Notes under the pieces: generated by a model | What the model was told of the DNA's origin: nothing | Seen by the model: the letters and a program-made list of their open reading frames with translations, nothing else | Database searches by the model: none | Assembly: GCA_015178975.1 (NCBI GenBank) | Contig: WHVD01000018.1 | Span: 186,001 to 250,000, forward strand | Length of the DNA: 64,000 nucleotides | Direction: 5' to 3' | Source of the DNA: Hysterangium stoloniferum | Taxonomy: Eukaryota > Basidiomycota > Agaricomycetes > Hysterangiales > Hysterangiaceae | Part shown: positions 23,232 to 35,300 of the stretch, in pieces | Layout of the letters: every line of letters starts with the position of its first letter | Numbering within the stretch: position 1 is the first letter of the stretch | Made by a program: the position numbers and the translations under genes

Positions 23232-23424
23232 TAAAGTTTAATAATTCTTTTAAAAAGCAATAAAAGTAAAATGTGAAAAGCATAAAAGTCCACAGGAAAC
23301 TCCACTAGGACTTGAAGACATGTCAGAAACCTGTAAAAGCAAAGAGAGATATAGGGTGACAGGGAAGAATGAAAATGAATCCAATGTAACATGGGGTCCA
23401 TGGAATGCGGTCAGAGAGAGGATA

Positions 23425-26230
23425 GTAGTCCAGGTTTGAGTGGGTAAGCTGTGTGAAAGTCAGTAACAATCTCCATGGCATTACCGAGTTCCATGGCCAA
23501 AATCCATGAAGTCTCTTCATCAGTACCCTCATAACCCACCCACTTGACCAAGTAAAGCAGTTTACAAGTGTGTCAATGCTTATCAATTTTTTAATCAAAA
23601 ATTTGTGAGATTTCAAACTCGGGTTCTCTGTCAATAATGACCAGAGGAGGTGGAGATTGCATGTGATCTGGGACAGTGCTAGCAGTACACAGTTCTAGCA
23701 TAGAAACATGAAATACCAGGTGTACCACATGCATGCTATCCAGAAGCTGTAGGGTCCATGAAACTGAACCTACTTGTGCTATTATTTCAAACAGACCTAA
23801 TTATTTTTCAGCAAGTTTCTTTGATGGACAGGTAGTCCGAAAGAATTGAGCTTTGACAAAAATGTGATCACCAATTTTGAAGTTGGGTGGCGGAATCCAG
23901 TTTTTGTCCACTGAATGCTGATATTGCTCTTGGGTGGACATTATTGCAGTCCAGAGTTCTTCATGGAGCTTGTGGAGGTCTGTGATGAACTCTTGAGTGG
24001 GGGCAGAGGTGAGATTTTGTTCTGGGTGTACTGTAAGGTTTGGATTGAACCCTTGATTTGCAAATAATGGGGAAAACCAGTAGTGGCCAAAGGTGCATTG
24101 TTGTAAGCAAATTCTGCAAGTGGTAACAGGGATTTCCAATTGTCCTGTTGATAGTTGCAATATACATGGAGGTATTGTTCCAATGTCTGATTGATGCATT
24201 CAGTTTGTCCGTCGCCTTCTGGGTGATATCTGAACATGAAGTGTAACTTTATGTCCAAGGATTTCCCAAGGGATCTAAAGAAGTGAGATACAAACTCTGA
24301 TCCTCAATCAGAAGTTATGTGGGATGGGACTCTCTGTGAGGAGTATGCTTTTACCACAGTTTCATTATGGTAAAACACTCCTTTTATTTTATTTATATTT
24401 TACACATTTTATTTATATTTTTCTATCCTTTATATTCTTCGAATATTGCACCATTTTATTAGTTCGAAGCTTTGTATATACTTGTGGGTGCACTCGGCAC
24501 CAAATAGAACTCAGACACACTTTTACCCAAGCACCACCACTGGTAAGACATAAACTAGGTCTACAGTGAGTGGTGATCATGGTAACGTGTCAGCTACCAC
24601 ATAGGTAGCATTATCTGAGCTATCTAACACTTCAGGCCTCGAACTATAGCAGTCGAGGCCTCCACTCGAATCATCCTTCTTCCCATTCTACTCATTTCTT
24701 CATATATAGAATGGTCAGAACTTCTACCACTCTTCACACTCTGTGCTTGGAAAATATATTGATAATGAAAGGTTCTGCTAACTGCACGGACATGATGGTA
24801 TCATGTGTGGGAATGAATAGACCTTGTTTTGAGAATCTGTCAACAATGACTAGAATGGTGGAAAAGCCTTCAGAGTCTGGTAGGTGTTCAATGAAATCCA
24901 TAGAGATGGAATTCCACAGGTGTTCTGGTACCAGGAGTTGTTTCAGAAGGCCATATGGCTTGTGACGCCATGATTTAGAGTGTGAAAAAGTAATGCAAGA
25001 TTTACAATAGTGCTTAACGAAGTCTCAGAGTCCAGGCCAAGTGAATTCTCTTCTTATTAATGATAGAGTTTTGTTGAACCCAAAATGTCCAGAGAGTGGA
25101 TGGTCATGTTTGTACTGAAAAATCCTAAAGCAAAAACTACCAAAATCCAATACATATATACAATCATCAAGTCTAATGAAACCATGCTGGTCGAGAGACC
25201 GGGGTTGTCAAGGTGTGCTTTAGTTATTGGGTCTAGCGGAGTTGCTGATAGAATATCTTGATGTAACTTCTCAATATCCATAAAGATGCAGTAAGCTGCT
25301 GATTTGTGAAAATGGGTTTCAAGTTGTGTGGGTTTACCGTGGCATAGTTGTTGCTCCCCTCTTTAGGATAGATGTCCCATCATCTAGTTAAAGCATCGGG
25401 TCAAGGTGACTGGGTCAAAAGTGGATAATCATATTGAAGGCTGATAAGTATTCAGACCAGTGGGCCTGCTGATGGGTCAAAAGTTTTGCAGTAGAAAGGT
25501 ATTCCAGGTTCCTGTGATCTGTTACAATGTCAATCGGAATTCCCAAGCCTTCCAAATAGTGTTGCCACATTTTGAAAGCTGAAAAAACTACTAGGAGTTC
25601 CTTGTCATGAACGTCATAATTGAGCTCTGCTCTGGAGAAAGTCCAGGACAGAAAAGCCATGGGGTGGACTTCTCCATTGGAGTCCTGGATAGATAGAATG
25701 GCTCCAAGTGCATAGTCTGAGGTGTCCGTCTCAACAATGAGCAGAAAGTCCAGTTTCCAATGTGATAGAATTGGAGCTGATGAAAAAGAATCTTTTAAAA
25801 GATTGAAAGCTTTTTGACACTTATCATTAAAATTCCACAGAGTATCCTCCCATGTAAGATGGGTAAGGGGAACCATGATTTTGGAATATCTGCAGATAAA
25901 TCATCAGTAAAAATTGGCAAAGCTGAGGAAAGATTGTACATCTTTGACTTTTCTGGGTTCTGGCCAATCTTTGATGACTTGCACTTTGGTTTCATACATG
26001 TGGAGTCCATTGGGTCCCATTATGAAACCCAGGTATTCCACAGAGTCCATGTCAAAAGTACATTTTTTACCATTTGCAAATAAACCATGTTGTCTGAGTC
26101 TCTGGAGAACTTCACAGACTTGTTTGTCATGTTCTGGGGGTCCTTGGAGTAGATAACAATGTCATCCAAGTAAACAATGACACATACATCAAGCATGGTC
26201 AGAGAAAATATCATTAATAATCTGCGAGTC
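23425..26230 (-). pseudogene. Ty3/gypsy chromovirus D pol remnant (RT to chromodomain)
   Basis: Read minus from 26230: RT end ('[19 protein letters not shown]', intact YLDD near 26170), connection, RNase H ('ETDTSDYALGAILSIQ', near 25720) and integrase zinc region. The integrase core has 'VIVDRFSKQGLFIPT' and 'FRYHPEGDGQTECIN', interrupted by a 404-bp insertion at 24335-24738. Then the 'FFRTTCPSKKLAEK' tail and a chromodomain ('KLLYLVKWVGYEGTDEETSW') ending near 23425. The 5' part (gag, protease, most of RT) is missing and replaced by an LTR fragment at 26246. Stops are scattered through it. It was a chromovirus-type element; the chromodomain directs integration to chromatin marks in known relatives. 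Confidence 0.85.
24335..24738 (+). mobile_element. 404-bp insertion in integrase D (MITE or solo LTR of another family)
   Basis: Interrupts the integrase between 'IFSKHRV' and 'VPSHITSD', which are contiguous in the copy at 60.6 kb. It starts TGTGAGGAGT and ends ACTCTTCACA, so it is bounded by TGTGA...TCACA. Flanks share CTC or ACTCT depending on how the edge is drawn. It keeps several CpGs and contains the hairpin GGCCTCGA-(10)-TCGAGGCC near 24634-24660. No ORF. Confidence 0.7.
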
Positions 26231-26245
26231 TTAGTCGGAAAATAC

Positions 26246-26612
26246 TGTTAAGAGTTGTGCACAGAGCTTATTAGAGGGTTTCTGGAGAAACCCACAGGAA
26301 AGCTGGTAGGACTTGGCTTCAGCTTATAGGCTGCACCCTCATGTCATCCAATTTCAGATGGGTGGACAGGAATCCCAGGCAGTCTGGGAGTAGTTGGTGG
26401 GTTGTGAGGTCAGAGGGTCAACTGCGGGAATCCCATGGAAGTCAAGGGGTCGGGTGGAGATGAGTTGGGGGTTGAGATAGATAGGTTGGAGCCTGTGGGC
26501 CCCAATGAGGTAAATAGCGGTGTGTTTCAAAGAGGAGATTAGAGCAGAAAATGTACTTGAGATTACTGGGGAGAATCTAAGCTGATTTTATGACTAGATT
26601 GTATGTAACTAT
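26246..26612 (-). mobile_element. Truncated gypsy LTR fragment
   Basis: Starts TGTTAAGAGTTG like the reverse-complemented LTR at 21123 and follows it through 'gggtttctggagaaaccc', 'ggacttggcttcagctta' and 'gctgatttt'. Similarity is lost near 26612. It abuts the RT of element D on the left and gag of element C on the right. Confidence 0.8.
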
Positions 26613-26838
26613 GAAGGTTGCACTGCTACTAGTCAATCTCGCTCACACATTCAGTGGCAACTTACTTGACTCTTCACACTGAGAGGTATGAAAGTACACA
26701 GTTGACTTTTCAGGACTCCATGGTAAATGTGGCTGGTTGATTGTGAAAATTGTAATGACACTGCATGAGAAAGGTTGACAACCTTTTAGGGTTCCAGCCA
26801 GTAAAGGATTCTGGTGCATTGACTTTTAATCATGCAGA
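26613..26838 (-). pseudogene. Gypsy element C gag, distal fragment
   Basis: Minus-strand reading gives 'LKVNAPESFTGWNPKRLSTF' then 'LMQCHYNF', matching 'TRVNKPEPFTGSNPKKLPTF' of the gag at 56.9 kb. The upstream half of this gag is at 30169-30465, separated by the copia-like insertion. The downstream end is lost at the LTR fragment. Confidence 0.8.
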
Positions 26839-26976
26839 TGTTGAAATATGATATATTTGAATGATAAGCTCACATTTGTTTTGTTAATAAATTTGTAATT
26901 AGATAGAAATTCTATAGTAGTACAGTTGCTTAATAATAACAATACTCTTTGCTTGTATCTACCTCATTCTCTCACA
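26839..26976 (+). repeat. 5' LTR of the copia-like element
   Basis: 138 bp, TG...CA. Matches 29211-29333 joined to 30145-30163 apart from point changes and a short insertion ('actactgt'). Confidence 0.85.
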
Positions 26977-27223
26977 GGTTATGGACCCTGCAGAATACTA
27001 ACATATTGTTTGTATTCACACGACATTTGTTCCTTTGAGTCATTACTTGTTGTATATTCATCTTAGGCCACCATATTCAAGGGCTTAGAAGCCACAGTAC
27101 TCACATGGAAAACACTCTGGAGCAGTACATTCAACTTGCAGGAAGGGATCTGCAAACTAGCTGCCATATTTTTCTTGATTCATTATTCATAATTCCACAC
27201 TGATATCACTTTACTTACACTCA

Positions 27224-29165
27224 ATGGGCAATAAGAACCACTTTCAAAAACTAGGGGAGGAGAACTACAGTGCATGGTGTGATAAAATGTTAGGATCCCT
27301 GTTGTTTCGGACCCCCACAACCTGTTTTAGCCCTATAATTCTTCAACATCCCACTATCAGTACCCCTGCTCATGGTTGCACCACTTGCAGTGCCCCCAAC
27401 ACTTGTTTCTTTGCATCTTAGTACCTTAGCCTTCCATCCTGTTTCTGTTCCATTCACTTCCCCATCACCATTCCAGTATACTGTACATCCTATTTGCCAC
27501 CTCAAACCTTTTCAGAATGCTTTATTATATTTAGTCTCATTCCTATTCATTTCCCTACTTCCTTTTCACCTGTCATCACTCTCACTTCTCTGATTGGCCT
27601 TCTGATCATCTGTCTACAGTTTCTTCAGTTTAAATATCAACTTAGATTACCCCCTTTTAGTTCTCGAGTCCTATTACTCCTATCTTAATACTCTCAAAGG
27701 CATCTTTGGCAAGCTGCAACCCCTTACCTCATGACTCTTCATAATTTGGCCTCCCAGTCAACTGAGCTACATAAGTGTTGATCTTCATTTTTCTATTGTA
27801 CTATCTGCTCTGTTTGAAATACCAGAGCACCCTAACAGTTCATACAAGGGCCCAACACATACATTGAAGCCAAGCTCCACTATGTCTATAGAGTCAGACT
27901 GTCCAACTAGTACAATCTCTATCATTGGCCCCCTAATTGACTTAGTTACATACCATCATCAGCCCTCTGACTTAGAGCCCCCTCTCCCCCATTTTGGCTT
28001 AGATCTTAATATAAAAGTACTTCTCATAGGAACAGATGTCTGGAGTATCATTGATGGTTTAGAAACTCAACCATCCAGTTCACCCTCTTCAAAACTAGTC
28101 CATGCATTTGTCAAAAAGCAACAACTTGCACAATAGGAAATCAGTCTATGTATTGAACTGGACCAAATTACCCATCTTTATGAAAGCAATGCAGTGATTT
28201 CTTGGGAAAACCTACACCAGATCCATATTGCCTGTGGATTTGCATCTGACCTCACTCTTCACTGCCATTTCCTAACCATGAAGAAGGATTATACACAGAT
28301 TATGCAACACTGGATGCTGCAGTGAAACATGCATCACAATGACTCAGTCACACAATGACCCCCCTATCAAATGACATGAATGATATGCTCTGTTGTTGGC
28401 TCAAAAATTGCAAGGAAGAAGAAATAATTTTGGCACTCACAAATGGTCTTGATGCTTCATATCACAAGTTTATTGTTAGCCTGTATTCCATTCCATTTGA
28501 AAAACTAACTATTGACTATGTTATCAATCAACTACTTAATGAGGAATTTCATCAGTTATGCCCTCACATTTTATCTGTTCTCAGGAGGATAACCCAAAAC
28601 TTTAAAAGTTATTTATCCACTAAAGTATATATATTTATATTGTTTGTTGTACAGATAGTTCTGGTTAATTTCTAAACCAAATAAATTTAAATTATATGAA
28701 CTATATTTGAAAGTTCACATGTATACAAGAGAATGTATTTTATCCCAAAGATTAGGTAACAACCCAGATAATCTTGTTTAACCATGATATTTGTGGATAT
28801 TTTAAAAGAGCATACAAGTCTTAAAGATGAAATTTTGGGGTAATGAAATATAAACCCCTAAAACATGTAGTCATAGCCAGAGGAAATAGTCTCACTTAAA
28901 GAATATGAGGACATTTTCATAAAATTTGTATATTCAATAAATTGTGATTATCCTCCTCAATAGGGACCACAACACCCAGGTATTTTCTGCTACATGTGGC
29001 TGTATAACTAAATGCCAACCAAATGTTTTATGTTTTAACTGTGGGGGACATGGTCATTACCAAGTTGACTGTCTGAGCCCTAAGAATTCTGCCAATGCCA
29101 ATGTTGCTGATAGCATCAAAATCTGCAATACTCTGGAATGTGCCATTACTGCACAACCATGGTGA
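27224..29165 (+). pseudogene. Copia-type gag remnant (UBN2-like + zinc knuckle)
   Basis: Three separated blocks are readable. 'FQKLGEENYSAWCDKMLGSL' (27224-27300) is the start of copia gag. 'ISWENLHQIHIACG', 'MKKDYTQIMQHWML' and 'EEEIILALTNGLDASYHKFI' (28198-28480), then 'TIDYVINQLLNEEF', form the UBN2/gag body. The third is a CCHC knuckle 'CFNCGGHGHYQVDC' (about 29036-29077). About 700 bp of filler between blocks one and two and several stops make it non-functional. Gag packages RNA; without pol this copy could have moved only in trans. Confidence 0.75.
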
Positions 29166-29333
29166 ATCACATTTAGGGAGCCTTTTCAAATGATTTGATT
29201 AAGGGAGTGTGTTGAAATATGATATATTTGAATGATAATCTCACATTCATTTTATTAATAAATTTGTAATTAGATAAAAATTCTATAGTAACTACTGTAC
29301 AGTTGTTTAGTATAACCATGCTCTTTGCTTGTG

Positions 29334-30139
29334 TGTTACGACTGGAATTCCTGCCGGACTCTGGGCACTAACTTATACGCACCAATTGTCAGTTTACCAG
29401 AATTCCCGCCAGACTCCATATGTCAGACTTGTCTATGTTCAACTTCATTATGTTGTGTATCAGTCACCGGAATACCCACCAGACTCCATCCCTGTCTATG
29501 TCCAACCTCATCCCACGTATCAGTCACTGGACCCCGCTCGGAAAACCCATCATCCCTCTAACAGAGCCTTGTTCCCATTTTAGTCAAATGACCTGTCACG
29601 ATTTGGACTCCACTCCCGCTCCATTTCCCATTATGGTCTATTATTTGTCACGATTTGGACTCTGCTCCGTTCCATCCCATTCCTAACACCAAATTTGGTG
29701 TTTACTATTCCCATTTTATGTTTTGCTAGTTTCATTTCATTATTACTGGATTTGGTATGTCATTCATTCCACAGTCTATATAGTCTGGCAGATGTTGTAC
29801 ATACAATCCAGTCAGAAAATCGGCTTAGATTCCCCCCAGTAATCTAATACATTTTCCACTCTAAACTCCTACTTGAATTACACTGCTCACACTAGTCAGA
29901 GCCCATGGGCTCTGGCACATCTCTCTCTCTTATTTATCTCGACTCCTGACCTCTCAACCCACAACCTCTGACCTATGACCCCCTGACCCACGAACCTGCC
30001 TGGACTCCCCAGGATTCCTGTCCACCTGTCTGACATTGGACGACACGATCTCACGAGGGCACAGCCTATAAGCTGAAGCCAAGTCCTACCAGATATCCTG
30101 CGGGTTTCTCCAGAAACCCGCTGTGTATGTACCCTAACA
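29334..30139 (+). mobile_element. Solo LTR of gypsy family nested in the copia-like 3' LTR, 806 bp, TSD TTGTG
   Basis: Starts TGTTACGACTGG and ends ACCCTAACA. TTGTG lies on both sides (29329-29333 and 30140-30144). Contains two 52-bp U3 units (29589 and 29641, the second degenerate) and the hairpin 'cgggtttctccagaaacccg' near 30103-30122. It is younger than the copia-like element it interrupts. Confidence 0.92.
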
Positions 30140-30168
30140 TTGTGTCTACCTCATTCTCTCACAGCAGA

Positions 30169-30465
30169 TTCCTGGCCTTTCTTATCATTGACTATAATAT
30201 GATTCATGAGTGTATCTAAAGTCTTTTCCAATAACTCAGAAGTGAATTCTGGGGCCTTTGGAGGGTTTTCCAGTTCCAGTATAGGGACATTCCCATCTTC
30301 ATCAGTGTCTGTGGATTCTTCCAGGTTATCTGGGAGTTCTTGAAAATCTGATTTATCCATGTGAGTAGGGTTGGTGCCTGGGGAGTATACAGGACAAGGG
30401 GGGATAGGAGAATAGAAGGTCCTGATAAGTTTTACTGTTAAGCTCACTTTCTTTCTTGGAGGCAT
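30169..30465 (-). pseudogene. Gypsy element C gag, N-terminal fragment
   Basis: Minus-strand ORF beginning MPPRKKVSLTVK, like MPPRKNAKPSG at 56548. It continues with an acidic linker ('ESTDTDEDGNVPILELE') to 'NDKKGQES', where the copia-like element interrupts it. The ATG is about 28 bp inside the LTR edge at 30493, the same spacing as in the 56-kb element. Confidence 0.8.
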
Positions 30466-30492
30466 GATAGAAAATGATCTGCAAGAATATAC

Positions 30493-30810
30493 TGTTAAGC
30501 TCAGGGCTTATGGGCAGATGGGACTGATAATCTGGGGGGAAGGGGATGGGTAGGACTTGGCTTCAGCTTATATACTGTGCCCTCACATGATCAATTGGTC
30601 CTAGCTTCAGGCCATTGGATCCTAACTTCAGGCAGGTGGGGGCAGGTATCCCAGGGAGCTTGAGAATATGCAATGAGTCAGAGTTGGGAGACCTAGGGAT
30701 TTCTGAGAATATGCAATGAGTCAAAGTCAAAAGTCCTGGGGTGCTCCCAGAATATACTCTTATTTATATATGCATACTCAATACTGCACAAGTTGTATGG
30801 GCATAGTGCT
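30493..30810 (-). mobile_element. 5' LTR (3' portion) of gypsy element C
   Basis: Starts TGTTAAGCTCAGG (reverse of ...CTTAACA) and contains 'taggacttggcttcagctta', the conserved word of this LTR family. It is diverged and shortened relative to the others; the outer edge near 30810 is uncertain. A TATA-like 'tatataaataag' is present in antisense reading near 30760. Confidence 0.6.
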
Positions 30811-31790
30811 GCCCATGTCTGGCTAATTCCAGCTCAGCTCCACAACTTCCTTCAAGGGCAATTTGGGGATGTCATGATAACAATGAAAAGTGAAGACATA
30901 TACTGAAAAGGTTCAAAGCTGAATATTTGAAGTAGTTTGGTCAAGCTCTGCAATTGTATTCACTGTGTAAAAATTGGACAGCTTGAGTTGTGGAGAGCAC
31001 TAGTTCAGGCAAGCAGGAAATACCATGGACATTGAGTCCTACCATAAAATACTAGGATCATTCCAGTCTCAAGTACACCCTGTGGTTTTTGTAGAATACT
31101 CTGCTTATTTTTACACTTTCCTCCCAAGCTTTGAGACTTTAAAGTTTAGATCAAAGACTGTGGCAGTTCACTTCAAAATGGGAGGGGAAGTTTGGGCACT
31201 TAGACATGGCAGGTTTTGGTGATTTCTACCTTAGAAAATTTTACAATGCATTAGATGACCCTGGTGCTACCATCTAGCCATTGCCAAGTGTTTCATAGTA
31301 GTTTCTTATTTGCACAATTTATCTGTTGGATATTTCCCCTCATTCCTATCAAACATGACTATCCCAGACAGGAATGAAATGAAGTTTTACTTGAATGTCA
31401 ATATTCTTAGTTCACTTATATTAGGCTTAAGAGGGTGATCTTATTTCCCCAGTCCAAAGACATTGCTGATCAATCTTTGTGATTGCCACATGCCATGAAT
31501 GAACACCAGCTGATACTCAAGTAGGTGGCATCAACCAAAGACACCAGAGTGACTTTGACTTTGACTATGTCCCAAGTCCAAGTCCAAGTCAGTCAGCCTC
31601 AGAAGTTTATTGAGAAAAAAATATAAATTAAATATTGTTAAGATGACAGCTGCATTGTTTGGAATGATGAACAATATATCCTGTTGCAAATGAGAAAATC
31701 CTTGCCATGTGTAGTATGGAAAATAAATAAATAAAAAGACTGTGCTTATGATAACTTTATTTATGTTTATTTAATTACTAACGTACTCGA
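30811..31790. other. Gene-free boundary between transposon block and host segment
   Basis: No readable protein beyond a 65-aa ORF (31025-31222) without motifs. CpG-poor until about 31780, where CpGs return abruptly at the BiP promoter. Confidence 0.45.
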
Positions 31791-31799
31791 TAGGTTTTG

Positions 31800-31943
31800 A
31801 AAGTCCGAACGTGGGAAGAGCCACGTGATGCTACGTGGCACTCAATTGACGACGTGTCCTTTTGAGAATTATAAAGTGAAGCGTGCGACGAACCACGTCA
31901 ATTTGGATCTTTTGCATTTCCTACCACTACTACACTACTCATC
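31800..31943 (+). promoter_or_regulatory. BiP promoter/5' UTR with ACGTG motifs
   Basis: Contains CCACGTGA (31821-31828), CTACGTGG (31831-31838), GACGTGTC (31851-31858) and CCACGTCA (31893-31900). The last is the reverse complement of TGACGTGG, the bZIP/UPR element bound by ATF6/XBP1-class factors in animals. TTATAAAG is at about 31870. A cluster of ACGTG cores in front of an ER chaperone gene fits unfolded-protein-response control by a Hac1/Cib1-type factor; that is inference. Confidence 0.5.
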
Positions 31944-34784
<2,841 letters not shown>

Positions 34785-35300
34785 AGACATTGAGTTCGGG
34801 GTGGAGGGTGGTGAGTCGGCGCTGCGCTACAGCGTGGACTTCCAGGCTCCGAGTCCCATTCTTAGCATGGTCAATCAAATTAAATTACTATACAGGAGAA
34901 TCAAGAAACATAAGCTTGTTTTGGTGTATATACGTCGATGTTGACGACATAGTGCTAGCACTCGTGGGCATGTGCAAGTCTAAATTTTTTTTTTCGTATT
35001 TCCGTCTATTCCTTTCTTTATCTTTGTCGTCTATTTCGCATTTTTTATTAGCTTATAATTGATGATATGATATACTCAATGCCCACCAAATGGGGTTGTA
35101 AAAGTAATACCGCGCGGCGGATTTGCTGACAAAACTGGGATTTTTGTAACTGAATTTCGACAAAAAATATATGTATTGTGAACACATTAAAAGTTAGAAA
35201 TTGGTTATCAATAACAATGACTGAGTATTGTAGTGTGAAATTCATTGAGGGAGCAAAGGTATGATTCATGATTGGCGGTGGTCAATCCGTTCCATGCATG
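34785..35300 (+). other. 3' flank of BiP
   Basis: AT-rich 3' UTR and downstream sequence with a T-run at 34985-34994. No ORF of note. Confidence 0.4.

Larger units (their letters stand above)
26839..30163 (+). mobile_element. Copia-like gag-only LTR element, TSD GCAGA
   Basis: Terminal repeats: 26839-26976 (138 bp, TGTTGAAATATG...TCTCACA) and 29211-30163, the latter split by a gypsy solo LTR at 29334-30139. GCAGA flanks both sides (26834-26838 and 30164-30168), an exact 5-bp duplication. It is inserted into gag of gypsy element C. The ~2.2-kb interior shows only gag-like sequence, with no integrase or RT motifs, so it looks like a non-autonomous derivative. Confidence 0.88.
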
